Shown here piece by piece: positions 17,088-25,145 of a DNA stretch of 64,000 nt. Numbering within the stretch: position 1 is the stretch's first letter; the number at the start of each line of letters is the position of its first letter. Under the pieces are notes generated by a model that was not told the DNA's origin, ran no database searches, and was given only the letters and a program-made list of their open reading frames with translations. The stretch lies in contig DATKRB010000023.1 in NCBI GenBank assembly GCA_035532415.1, forward strand, positions 1 through 64,000, in the 5' to 3' direction. The DNA is from DATKRB01 sp035532415. Its GTDB lineage: Bacteria; Actinomycetota; Acidimicrobiia; Acidimicrobiales; RAAP-2. Position numbers and translations under genes: made by a program.

Positions 17088-19463
17088 ATGCCTGGCTCAA
17101 TTCTGGGGAACGCGGTGCGCAGGGTGGAGGATCCCGAGATCCTCGTCGGCCGGGCGACCTACGTCGACAACCTGAAGATCGACGGGATCCTGAGCCTGGT
17201 CTTCGTCCGTTCGCCGGTGGCCCACGGCCGGGTCCTCTCCATCGACGCGTCGGCGGCCGCCCGGGCTCCCGGGGTGGTCGCCGTCTACACCGCCGCCGAC
17301 CTGGCGATGGCCGACGACACCGGGTTGATGCAGCTGCACAAGGATGTCGCCCGGCCTCCCCTGGTCACCGATCGCGTGCGCTTCGTCGGCGACACGGTGG
17401 TCGCGGTGGTCGGGGAGACCCAGGCCGAGGCGGTCGACGCCGCCGAGCTCGTGGTGGTCGACTACGAGGCGATCCCGGCGGTCGTCGACCCCGAGGCGGC
17501 GCTCGATCCCGCGGCTCCGCTGCTCTTCGAGGGCATCGGCACGAACCTGGTGACCTCCGCGGTGGGGGGGAACAGCGCCGATCCGCTGGAGGGGGCGGAC
17601 GTCGTGGTCCGGGCCCGGTTCGAGAACCAACGGGTCGCGGTGGTGCCCATGGAGGGCAGCGCCATCGCCGTGATCCCCGGCGACGACGGCGACGGGCACG
17701 AGCTCACGATTTTCGTGGGGACGCAGATGCCCCACGCCTTCTGGAGGATGCAGTCGGCGGCGGCCGGGATCGAGCCCGGCAAGATCCGTGTGGTCGCCCC
17801 GCACGTGGGAGGCGCGTTCGGCGCGAAGGTGGCGACGACCGAGCACAAGGTGGCCATCGCCTGCGCGTTGCGCCTCGGGCGCCCGGTGAAATGGGTCGAG
17901 ACCCGCTCGGAGAACCTGGTGGCGATGCCCCACGGCCGGGGCCAGGTCCAATACGTCGAGCTCGGGCTCCGCCGCGACGGGTCGATGGTCGGCCTGCGGT
18001 GCCGGATGATCGGCGACGGCGGCGCCTACGGGGGATTCGGCGGGGGGTTGGTCGCCGGTCCCACGCGGTCGATGGCCCAGGGCGTGTACGACATCCCGAA
18101 GATCTCGTTTCAGGCGGCGGTGACCGTCACCAACACGACCCCGATGGGTGCCTTCCGGGGAGCCGGCAGGCCGGAGGCCGCGGCCTTTCTCGAGCGGATC
18201 GTCGACATGGCCGCGCTCGAGCTGGACCTCGACCCGGTGGAGCTGCGCCGGAAGAACTTCCTGCGTCCCGAGGTGTTCCCGTACACGACGATCATGGGTT
18301 CGACCTATGACAACGGGGATTACGACCTGGCCCTGCGGGAAGCGGTCCGGATCGCCGGGTACGAGGACCTGCGCGCCGAGCAGGCGGAGCGCCGGCGCCG
18401 GGGGGACCCCAAGCTGCTGGGCATCGGGATCAGCAGCTACGTCGAGGTCACCGCCGGCGGAGGGGGCGGCGAGTGGGGTCGGGTGGACATCGACCCCGAC
18501 GGCGGCGCGACCGTCCTGGTGGGCACCTCGGCCCACGGCCAGGGTCATGCGACCTCGTTCTCCATGATCGTGGCGGACCGGCTGGGGATCCCGATGGAGC
18601 GGATCCGGTTCATCCAGTCCGACACCGCGTTGGTCCCCAAGGGCGGGGGGACCGGCGGGTCCCGGTCCCTGCAGCTCGGCGGCTCGGCCGTTCACGGTGC
18701 CACCGAGGCGGTGCTGGCCCGGGCGCAGCAGCTGGTGGCCGACCGGATCGAAGCGGCCCCGGAGGACATCGTCGTCACCGAGGACGGAAGGCTCGGGGTG
18801 GCGGGCTCCCCGTCGTCGGCCATGGACTGGGCCGAGGTGGCGCGTGTCGCCGGCGCCGGGGGCGATCCCCTCTCCGCCGTGTTCGACTTCAGGTCGCCCG
18901 GCTCGACCTACCCCTTCGGCGCACACGTGGCGGTGGTCGAGATCGACTCGGAGACCGGTCTGGTGGAGCTCGTGCGCCACGTCGCCGTGGACGACTGCGG
19001 TCGGGTGCTCAACCCGCTCATCGTCGAGGGCCAGCAACATGGCGGGATCGCCCAGGGCGTCGCCCAGGCCCTGTTCGAGCAGTTCGTCTACGACGAGGCG
19101 GGCAATCCCCTCACCAGCACCCTTGCCGAGTACGCGATGCCGAGCGCGGCCGAGCTCCCGTTCTTCGAGGCGTCGAACACCGAGACGCCGACGCCCCTCA
19201 ACCCTCTCGGGGCGAAGGGGATCGGGGAGTCGGCCACCGTGGGCTCGACGCCTGCGGTCCAGAACGCGGTGGTCGACGCCCTCAGCCACCTCGGGGTCAG
19301 GCACCTGAACATGCCCTGCACGCCCGAACGGGTCTGGCGGGCCATCGAGGATGCCCGAACCGGCCACCTCGCCCCGCCCTGGCGGGAACCGCCGGAGATC
19401 TTCGATGCCCTGCCCGCCCCCGAATTCGAGGCCGGCGACGCGTCGGAGGAGCTCAATCTCTGA
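17088..19463 (+). CDS. Molybdenum hydroxylase large subunit (xanthine dehydrogenase/form II CoxL-type)
   Basis: A 791-residue molybdopterin-binding subunit. The N-terminal a/b-hammerhead domain begins RVEDPEILVGRATYVDN. The Mo domain includes VGGAFGAK, the active-site loop AFRGAGRPEAAAF (residues 355-367), GTSAHGQGHATS and the catalytic Glu region GAKGIGESATVG near residue 709. Form I CO dehydrogenases carry a Cys in AYXCSFR; here AFRGAGR places it with form II CoxL and other hydroxylases, so the substrate may be an aromatic or N-heterocyclic compound. It is divergent from the maturation and S/M subunit operon and its tail overlaps the convergent phosphoesterase gene by 11 bases. Confidence 0.92.
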   Translation: MPGSILGNAVRRVEDPEILVGRATYVDNLKIDGILSLVFVRSPVAHGRVLSIDASAAARAPGVVAVYTAADLAMADDTGLMQLHKDVARPPLVTDRVRFVGDTVVAVVGETQAEAVDAAELVVVDYEAIPAVVDPEAALDPAAPLLFEGIGTNLVTSAVGGNSADPLEGADVVVRARFENQRVAVVPMEGSAIAVIPGDDGDGHELTIFVGTQMPHAFWRMQSAAAGIEPGKIRVVAPHVGGAFGAKVATTEHKVAIACALRLGRPVKWVETRSENLVAMPHGRGQVQYVELGLRRDGSMVGLRCRMIGDGGAYGGFGGGLVAGPTRSMAQGVYDIPKISFQAAVTVTNTTPMGAFRGAGRPEAAAFLERIVDMAALELDLDPVELRRKNFLRPEVFPYTTIMGSTYDNGDYDLALREAVRIAGYEDLRAEQAERRRRGDPKLLGIGISSYVEVTAGGGGGEWGRVDIDPDGGATVLVGTSAHGQGHATSFSMIVADRLGIPMERIRFIQSDTALVPKGGGTGGSRSLQLGGSAVHGATEAVLARAQQLVADRIEAAPEDIVVTEDGRLGVAGSPSSAMDWAEVARVAGAGGDPLSAVFDFRSPGSTYPFGAHVAVVEIDSETGLVELVRHVAVDDCGRVLNPLIVEGQQHGGIAQGVAQALFEQFVYDEAGNPLTSTLAEYAMPSAAELPFFEASNTETPTPLNPLGAKGIGESATVGSTPAVQNAVVDALSHLGVRHLNMPCTPERVWRAIEDARTGHLAPPWREPPEIFDALPAPEFEAGDASEELNL

Positions 19464-20190
19464 GCAGCGGGGTTATGTCCACCCGCTCCACCGAGACCCC
19501 TTTGTCGGCGTTGAGCTCCACGAGGCTCACGCTGGCGAAGTCCCCGTGGGACACCGACGGGGCACCGCAGTAGAAGGCGGGCACGCCACCGGCGCTGACG
19601 TCGAGGAACCGGTGCCAGTGACCCAGGGCCAGGTAGTCGCAGCCGAGCTCCCCGATCTCCTGCTCGGTGATCTGCGACGAGCGGTCGCTGGCCTCGCCGC
19701 CGGGAACGTAGTGACCGTGGGTGAGGACCACGTTCCAATGGCTCGGATGGCCCGGCCGATACCCGTCGAGCGGCCGGTGGGCGGGATTGTGGTCCTCGAT
19801 CCCCCGGGCCCAAACCGAGAGTCGGAGAGAGTCGAACACGACCCGGCGCCCGTCGGGCTCACCGACGAAGGTGACGTGCGCCCCGGCCGACTCGAGGTCG
19901 ACCTGGTTGTAGATGGAGTGCTCGTCGACCTGGTCGTGGTTCCCCGGGATGACGACCGCGGGTTGGCGCAGACGCTCCAGCTGCTCGATGGCCCGGCCGA
20001 CCGTCGCCATCCCGACTCTCGAGTGGTCGAAGAGGTCTCCGGCGATGAGCACGAGGTCGACGTTGCGGTCGAGGGCCACGTCCACCGCCCGGATCAGGCC
20101 GCCCGTGCTCGTGGGGTTGTCGGTCAGGTGGACGTCGGAGGTGTGGAGCATCCGGACCGTCGGCCGTCGGGACGCCCGTCGGAGGCGCAT
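19453..20190 (-). CDS. Metallophosphoesterase (calcineurin-like)
   Basis: A 245-residue calcineurin-fold phosphoesterase. All metal motifs are present: DVHL near residue 18 (DxH), GDLFDHS near residue 53, PGNHD near residue 84, LTHGHY near residue 161 and LGHWHRF near residue 193. Closest in style to SbcD/DNA-repair exonuclease N-termini, but it lacks the rest of SbcD and has no SbcC partner nearby, so it may act on nucleotides. The start at ATG 20190 overlaps the preceding gene's stop by one base (TGATG), favouring coupling. Its 3' end overlaps the molybdenum subunit gene by 11 bases on the opposite strand. Confidence 0.85.
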   Translation of the reverse strand: MRLRRASRRPTVRMLHTSDVHLTDNPTSTGGLIRAVDVALDRNVDLVLIAGDLFDHSRVGMATVGRAIEQLERLRQPAVVIPGNHDQVDEHSIYNQVDLESAGAHVTFVGEPDGRRVVFDSLRLSVWARGIEDHNPAHRPLDGYRPGHPSHWNVVLTHGHYVPGGEASDRSSQITEQEIGELGCDYLALGHWHRFLDVSAGGVPAFYCGAPSVSHGDFASVSLVELNADKGVSVERVDITPLLRD

Positions 20191-20609
20191 CAGGGTAGGC
20201 GTGATACTTGCCAGGACCGGCCCGCCCGCTTGGCGTCGTCGAAGGTCGGGGCGCGCAGACCGCGCGCACGGAGGTCGAGCTCGGCCGCCACGGTCTCCTC
20301 GGATGCGCCCCGGTGGGCGCTCAACCAGGTGCCGAACGTCGCGAGATCGCGGTCGAAGCATGCCGCCAGACCGGGGGTGGAGTCGGTGGCCCCTTCGGTG
20401 ACGAGTGAACCGAACGAACCGAACCGGTGCCGCACGTACTCGTCCGCAGCATCGCCGCCTTCCCAGATCAGCAGCATCTGCCGCGGCTCGCCGTCGATAT
20501 AGATCCAGCGATGGAGCACCAGGTCGTCGGGCAGGGGTCCCTGCCAGAGCCCGGCGATGAACTCGGCGAAGCGGTCCGGGTCCGGCACGAACCGCGACAC
20601 GTGCAACAT
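20190..20609 (-). CDS. Conserved hypothetical protein
   Basis: A 139-residue protein with no motif I can name. It begins MLHVSRFVPDPDRFAEFIAG and contains LVLHRWIYIDGEPRQMLLIW, a beta-rich pattern like dimeric alpha-beta barrel proteins. A C-terminal segment is acidic-helical, ending in SWQVSRLP. It is cotranslated with the phosphoesterase through a TGATG junction and divergent from the enoyl-CoA hydratase at 20841. The ATG at 20609 has a CAGGAGG ribosome-binding site upstream, in the minus-strand sense. Confidence 0.6.
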   Translation of the reverse strand: MLHVSRFVPDPDRFAEFIAGLWQGPLPDDLVLHRWIYIDGEPRQMLLIWEGGDAADEYVRHRFGSFGSLVTEGATDSTPGLAACFDRDLATFGTWLSAHRGASEETVAAELDLRARGLRAPTFDDAKRAGRSWQVSRLP

Positions 20610-20840
20610 CGGGCCTCCTGGTAGCCACGGCCTCGGTGGCACTCCGGTCAGGGGTGCCTGATCTCCCCACGATAGTGTGCGAGGGGCATCGGCGAGGTGA
20701 GCGGAAGCCCGGGACTCCGGGGATGGTCGCGGGAGGGGGTAGTAGGAAGAGGACATCGCCGGAGTCTCCGAACGACGGAAGAGCACCGAACACGGCGCCG
20801 TCATCGCTGACGAGCGCCATCGTAACCAGGGAGGAACCAA

Positions 20841-21743
20841 GTGACGCAGTACAAGTACCTCAAAGTCGAGTCGCACGACGAGGGGAGGGTCGCCCGGATC
20901 CTGCTCGACCGCGAGAAGAGCCGGAACGCCCAGAACCGCGGGCTGCTCGTAGAGCTCGACCAGGCGTTCCTGGCGGCCGAGGCGGACGACCAGGTTCGGG
21001 TGGTCATCCTGGCCGGAGCAGGGTCGATGTTCTCCTCGGGTCACGACCTGGGGTCGAAGGAGGCCGTCGAGGAGCGGACCCCGGGGCCGAACCAGCACGA
21101 GAGCTTCAGGACCAACGGGGGCACCCGGTCGGGGACCGAGCAGCGGATGGTGCAGGAGTGGCACTACTACTTCTCCAACACCCTGCGCTGGCGCAACCTC
21201 CGCAAGATCACGATCGCCCAGGTGCACGGCACGGTGTACGCCGCCGGGCTCATGCTCATGTGGGCCTGCGACCTCATCGTCGGGGACGAGGACGTCGAGT
21301 TCGCCGACGTGGTCGGCACCCGGCTCGGGATGTGCGGCGTGGAGTACTTCGGCCATCCGTGGGAGTTCGGGCCCCGCAAGACCAAGGAGCTCATGCTGAC
21401 CGGCGACTCCATCGGGATCGAGGAGGCCCACGAGCTGGGCATGGTGAGCAAGATCTTCCCGAAGGACGAGCTCGGGGACAAGACGATCGAGTTCGCCAAG
21501 CGCATCGCCGCGCTGCCCACGGTGACCAGCCTGCTCATCAAGGAGTCGGTGAACCAGACCATGGACAACATGGGCTTCTACAACTCCCTGCAGGCCTGCT
21601 TCAGCCTCCACCAGATCAACCACGCCCACTGGGCCGAGGTCCACGAGGACGGGTATCCCGCAGGCAAGCCCGAAGACGGCATCACCAATTGGAAAGAGGC
21701 GTTGCCGACCGTGCGGGCCCAGCGGGACAAGGTACGCGCCTAG
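20841..21743 (+). CDS. Enoyl-CoA hydratase/isomerase family protein
   Basis: A 300-residue crotonase-fold protein. The oxyanion-hole stretch SSGHDLGSKEA near residue 67 and the QVHGTVYAAGLMLMWACDLI helix near residue 127 are present. A 30-residue insertion after GHDLGSK (ERTPGPNQHE and following) is longer than in FadB-type enzymes. The usual catalytic Glu pair is not clear: residues near VVGTRLGMCGVEYFG replace the standard P-E-x-x-x-G motif, so the reaction may not be simple hydration. GTG 20841 follows a GGGAGGAACC box. It converges on the thiolase at 21867, with a strong hairpin between. Confidence 0.87.
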   Translation: MTQYKYLKVESHDEGRVARILLDREKSRNAQNRGLLVELDQAFLAAEADDQVRVVILAGAGSMFSSGHDLGSKEAVEERTPGPNQHESFRTNGGTRSGTEQRMVQEWHYYFSNTLRWRNLRKITIAQVHGTVYAAGLMLMWACDLIVGDEDVEFADVVGTRLGMCGVEYFGHPWEFGPRKTKELMLTGDSIGIEEAHELGMVSKIFPKDELGDKTIEFAKRIAALPTVTSLLIKESVNQTMDNMGFYNSLQACFSLHQINHAHWAEVHEDGYPAGKPEDGITNWKEALPTVRAQRDKVRA

Positions 21744-21773
21744 CGGCCGCCGTCCCGGGGACGGTCATGACGC

Positions 21774-21811
21774 GGATCGGCCCACCTGGCGCTCGCCGGG
21801 TGGGCCGATCC
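21774..21811. terminator. Bidirectional hairpin terminator between convergent genes
   Basis: A 13-bp perfect stem pairs GGATCGGCCCACC (21774-21786) with GGTGGGCCGATCC (21799-21811); the 12-base loop contains a further short GGC/GCC pairing. It sits between the stop of the enoyl-CoA hydratase and the stop of the thiolase. No T-tract follows on either strand, which is usual in high-G+C actinobacteria. Confidence 0.75.
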
Positions 21812-21866
21812 TTCGCCGTCCCGGTGGCCGTCCCGGTGGGCCGCCGGTCGGTCGGTCGACAGCTGC

Positions 21867-23057
21867 TCAGCCGACCTTCTCGAGCACGTGGATGGCGCAT
21901 GCCGAGCCGAGCCCGATCACGTGGGTCAGACCGACCTTCGCCCCGTCGATCTGGCGGTCGCCCGCCTCACCGCGCAGATGGGTCGCCACCTCCACCAGGT
22001 TGGCCACGCCGGTGCAGCCGAGCGGGTGACCCTTCGACACGAGCCCGCCCGACACGTTGACCGGGATCTTGCCGTCGCGCCAGGGTCCACGCTCGTCGAT
22101 GAACTTGCCCGCCTCACCCGGGGCGCAGAGCCCGAGGTTGTCGTAGTGGACCAGCTCGGCCGTGGCGAAGCAGTCGTGGAGCTCCACCAGGTCGAGGTCC
22201 TGCGGGTCGACCCCGGAGATCTCGTAGGCTTTCTTCGCGGCGTCCCGGGTCAGGGTGTTCACGTCCGGGGCGGCCATGTCGGTGTCCACAAAGGGGTCGC
22301 TGGTCATCACCGAGGCGGAGATCTTCACGGCCCGCTTGCGCGTCTCGGCCGGCATCGACTTCAGGCGCTCGCCGGTGACCAGGATCACGCAGGCCGCGCC
22401 GTCGCCCGTCGGACCGCACATGGGCAGGGTGTTCGGCCAGGCGATCACCTCGGCGTTCATGATCTCTTCGAGCGTGAAGGCCTTGCGGTACTGCGACAGG
22501 GGGTTCAGCGTGGAGTGCGCGTGGCTCTTCTCGGCCACCTTTGCGAACTGCTCAAAGCCGACCCCGTCGTTCTGCCGGGCGTAGTCCATGCCCACCTCGG
22601 CGAAGACCCCGGGCATCAGGCCGGTTCCGAGCACGCCCTCGCTCGGGACGACATTGCCCGACCGACCGGAAGGGGTGAAGACGTTGCTGTCCGTACCCGG
22701 TCGGAGCCCGAGCAGACCGGCCTTGCCCATCTTCTCGAACCCGACGGCCATGCCGACGTCGGCCTCGCCGGCCTTGAGGGTGAGGTACGCGGCCCGGATC
22801 GCCGTCGCCCCGGTGGCGCAGGCGTTCACGACGTTGTAGACGGGGATCCCGGTCGCCCCGATCTCGTGAAGGAGCCGTTGCCCCGAGCCCGGCTCGAGCA
22901 GCGAGCCACACCCGAGGACGCCGATGTCGGCCATGGTCACCCCGGCGTCCGCCAGGGCGTTGATCGACACTTCGCTGGCCATGTCCATGGAGTCCTTGTC
23001 GGGGAACCGACCGAACTTGTGCATCGTCGCACCGATGATGTACACGTCATCCGTCAT
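21867..23057 (-). CDS. Thiolase family protein (SCP2/lipid-transfer type acetyl-CoA acyltransferase)
   Basis: A 396-residue thiolase. The nucleophile Cys80 lies in NVVNACATGATA, the His loop in LHDCFATAELVHY near residue 291 and the second Cys loop in SGGLVSKGHPLGCTG near residue 345. All catalytic parts are present, so it is a full thiolase and not a Cys-less retro-aldolase. The long Gly-rich insert near residues 120-150 is typical of the SCP2 group in sterol and fatty acyl-CoA breakdown. It is followed by, and presumably coexpressed with, a DUF35 protein starting 10 bp upstream on the same strand, a partnership typical of lipid-transfer thiolases. Confidence 0.92.
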   Translation of the reverse strand: MTDDVYIIGATMHKFGRFPDKDSMDMASEVSINALADAGVTMADIGVLGCGSLLEPGSGQRLLHEIGATGIPVYNVVNACATGATAIRAAYLTLKAGEADVGMAVGFEKMGKAGLLGLRPGTDSNVFTPSGRSGNVVPSEGVLGTGLMPGVFAEVGMDYARQNDGVGFEQFAKVAEKSHAHSTLNPLSQYRKAFTLEEIMNAEVIAWPNTLPMCGPTGDGAACVILVTGERLKSMPAETRKRAVKISASVMTSDPFVDTDMAAPDVNTLTRDAAKKAYEISGVDPQDLDLVELHDCFATAELVHYDNLGLCAPGEAGKFIDERGPWRDGKIPVNVSGGLVSKGHPLGCTGVANLVEVATHLRGEAGDRQIDGAKVGLTHVIGLGSACAIHVLEKVG

Positions 23058-23067
23058 GGCGGCCTCC

Positions 23068-23466
23068 TCAGGCGGGCTCGAAGGCGAAACCGATCGCCTC
23101 CGTGCCCTCGTCGTCTGTTCCCAGTGTAAACGTCGTGAGCCGGACCGGCATCCCGGTCTTGATGGCCTCGGGCGAGGGCTCGACGTTGATGACGTTGGCC
23201 TTCACGTGCCCGGCGCCGTCGAGGTCGACGATCGCCGAGACGTAGGGCGCCTTCACCCCGGGGGCGGCCCGCTGGACGATCGTGAAGGCTCGGACGGAGC
23301 CCGTGCGGGCGAGCTCCTGGCGCTCGAAGGGCCGCGTCGAGAAGCACTTCGCGCAGGCGTTGCGGCGACCGAAGTACAGCGCGCCGCAGTCGGAGCATTT
23401 CTGGGCGACCAGCAACGGCGTGTCGCCGCTCAGGTCGAGATAGTTCACCACCGGGATCTGGGCCAT
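23068..23466 (-). CDS. DUF35/OB-fold zinc-ribbon protein (acyl-CoA-associated)
   Basis: A 132-residue protein with an N-terminal zinc ribbon (CSDCGALYFGRRNACAKC, residues near 37-54) and an OB-fold C-terminal half. DUF35 proteins bind acyl-CoA thioesters and pair with SCP2-type thiolases or hydratases, for example ChsH2/Ltp2 in cholesterol breakdown. It lies 10 bp upstream of the thiolase in the same direction, which supports a complex. ATG 23466 is chosen; an upstream GTG would add four to five residues. Confidence 0.88.
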   Translation of the reverse strand: MAQIPVVNYLDLSGDTPLLVAQKCSDCGALYFGRRNACAKCFSTRPFERQELARTGSVRAFTIVQRAAPGVKAPYVSAIVDLDGAGHVKANVINVEPSPEAIKTGMPVRLTTFTLGTDDEGTEAIGFAFEPA

Positions 23467-23512
23467 GGGACGAGACACTAGCGCCGCCCCGATCGGGGCG
23501 GCCACCCTCGGC

Positions 23513-23899
23513 TCAGCTCTCGGGAAGCGGTGCGCCCTCGGGAAGGGTCAGGAGGTTCAGCCAGTCGGGCGTCATGGGCGCGGGCAGGGTGTCGACGTGC
23601 CAGAACTCGAACCCGGCCAGGTGGGCGTAGTGCTGGTCGACCAGGGTGTCGCCGATGTGGACCAGCCGGGTGCACCCGAAGGGCGAGGTGACCTCGGTCA
23701 GATGGTGCTTGTGGCCGACGAAGTCGACGATGATCCCGGCGGTGGTCCACATGCGTCGTTGCTCGGCGAGGGTCCGGTCCGAGGCGCTGCCGACCACGTA
23801 GCCGCGGCGCTTGGCCTCCGTCACGAGATCGAGCGGGACCGGCCCGGGGGGGTCGCCGGTCTCGAGGGTGCCGTCGATGTCGAAGCTGACCAGGATCAT
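23513..23899 (-). CDS. Small HAD-superfamily hydrolase
   Basis: A 128-residue HAD phosphatase core. Motif I is FDIDGTLETGD near residue 6, motif II SASDRT near residue 41 and motif IV HIGDTLVDQHYAHLAGF near residue 86. There is no cap domain, so the substrate may be a protein or macromolecule. ATG 23899 starts at the first residue of the fold. It sits 46 bp upstream of the DUF35 gene on the same strand and could share a transcript with it. The substrate is unknown. Confidence 0.8.
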   Translation of the reverse strand: MILVSFDIDGTLETGDPPGPVPLDLVTEAKRRGYVVGSASDRTLAEQRRMWTTAGIIVDFVGHKHHLTEVTSPFGCTRLVHIGDTLVDQHYAHLAGFEFWHVDTLPAPMTPDWLNLLTLPEGAPLPES

Positions 23900-24162
23900 C
23901 GCAGGGGCAACGTAGCACCCTCGGTTTCCCGCGCACGCTCGCATCGGCGCGCGTCCCGGACCCGGGGGCGGGACGCGCCCGGCCCGTTGGCTCCGTCGTG
24001 AGAGTTTGGCGTACGGTTGCGCCCGGTGGGGGAGCCGTTCGCCGCTGGGCCACCCGGCGCCGCCCCATCGGTGTTTGCGTGGGCGCTGGAGGGGGTCTGG
24101 ACGACCGATCCGGAGCTCACCGGGTACCGCACATCCGACGGATCTCACTCGAGGAGGCACCC

Positions 24163-24663
24163 ATGGCAGTCGAGCGATTCCCGATCGAGGCCGGCCACAT
24201 CCTGATGTTCGCCAACGCCATCGGGGACCCGAACCCCGCCTACCGGGACGCGGACGTCGCCCGGTCGCGCGGGCTGCCGGGCGTCATCGCCCCGCCGACG
24301 TTCGTGCAGGCGAGTGCGCACTTCGATCCCGACTACATCCTGCGGCCCAAGCTCGGCGAGCCGTGGTTCGGCTCGGGCCGGGAGGCCACCGGGGTCGCCC
24401 CGTCCACCGGCGGTGGCGGTATCGGCTCGGGCCTCCATGCCGAGCAGCACTACGAGTACACGCGGCCCCTGCGGGAAGGCGACGTGCTCACCGCCACGGT
24501 CCTGCCCGGTCGGACGTGGGAGAAGGAAGGTCGAAGGGCCGGCACGATGAAGTTCAGCGAGATGATCACCGAGTACCGCGATCAGGACGGCGAATTGGTG
24601 GTCACGGCACGCTCGGTCGGAGTCATGACGTCACGGCCGGTCGAGAAGGAGGAGGGCCAGTGA
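24163..24663 (+). CDS. MaoC-like N-terminal dehydratase subunit (second pair)
   Basis: A 166-residue MaoC N-terminal-type hot-dog protein. GHILMFANAIGDPNPAYRD near residue 10 and GVIAPPTFVQASAHFDPDY are typical of HadA/ChsH-type half-subunits, followed by Gly-rich GGGGIGSG and HAEQHYEY. ATG 24163 follows a clear GAGGAGGCACCC ribosome-binding site. It overlaps the next gene by four bases (GTGA), so the pair is cotranslated as a hydratase heterodimer. Its neighbours are thiolase and DUF35, consistent with side-chain or branched acyl-CoA degradation. Confidence 0.88.
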   Translation: MAVERFPIEAGHILMFANAIGDPNPAYRDADVARSRGLPGVIAPPTFVQASAHFDPDYILRPKLGEPWFGSGREATGVAPSTGGGGIGSGLHAEQHYEYTRPLREGDVLTATVLPGRTWEKEGRRAGTMKFSEMITEYRDQDGELVVTARSVGVMTSRPVEKEEGQ

Positions 24664-25082
24664 GCCTTCGGGCATCGGATGTGAAGGCGGGGGATCAGCA
24701 CGAGGCGGTTCTCGTCGACAACCTGACGCGAACCCAGATCGTGCAGTACGCCGGGGCGTCGGGTGATTTCAACCCCCTGCACAGCGACGAGATGTTCACC
24801 ACCCAGATCGCCGGGTACCCCTCGGTCTTCGGGCACGGGATGCTGACCATGGGGATGGCCGGGCGCCTCTTGACCGACTGGGTGGGTGACGGTCGGTTGC
24901 GCCGCTACGGGGTGCAGTTCCGGAGCCAGGTCTGGCCAGGGGACACGCTCACCGGATCGGCCACCATTGATGCGCTCCGCGAGGAGGGGGCCGATCACCT
25001 CGCCGATCTGGTCCTCACCGTGACGAACCAACGCGGAGAGGTCGTGCTCACGGGCACCGCGACGGCGCTCCTCGACGGCTGA
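24660..25082 (+). CDS. MaoC-like (R)-hydratase catalytic subunit (second pair)
   Basis: A 140-residue hot-dog protein with the complete hydratase-2 active site ASGDFNPLHSDEMF near residue 35 (Asp and His present), followed by GYPSVFGHGMLTMGMAG. It is therefore the catalytic half of the heterodimer made with the gene ending at 24663. GTG 24660 overlaps that gene's stop by four bases. It acts on a 2-enoyl-CoA, presumably a bulky one given the two-subunit architecture. Compare the altered site in the pair at 7460. Confidence 0.88.
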   Translation: MSLRASDVKAGDQHEAVLVDNLTRTQIVQYAGASGDFNPLHSDEMFTTQIAGYPSVFGHGMLTMGMAGRLLTDWVGDGRLRRYGVQFRSQVWPGDTLTGSATIDALREEGADHLADLVLTVTNQRGEVVLTGTATALLDG

Positions 25083-25145
25083 GCCCGCGCCCCGGGGGGC
25101 CGAGCCCCCCCCGGCCGACGCCGGGACCCGGCGGGCGATCGAGGA

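Noticed and set aside
17088..19463. Form I CO dehydrogenase (CoxL)
   Set aside because: The active-site loop is AFRGAGR without the Cys that binds copper in form I enzymes.
23998..24162. N-terminal extension of the MaoC-like protein at 24163
   Set aside because: A GAGGAGG ribosome-binding site just before ATG 24163 and the start of the conserved domain there decide the start.
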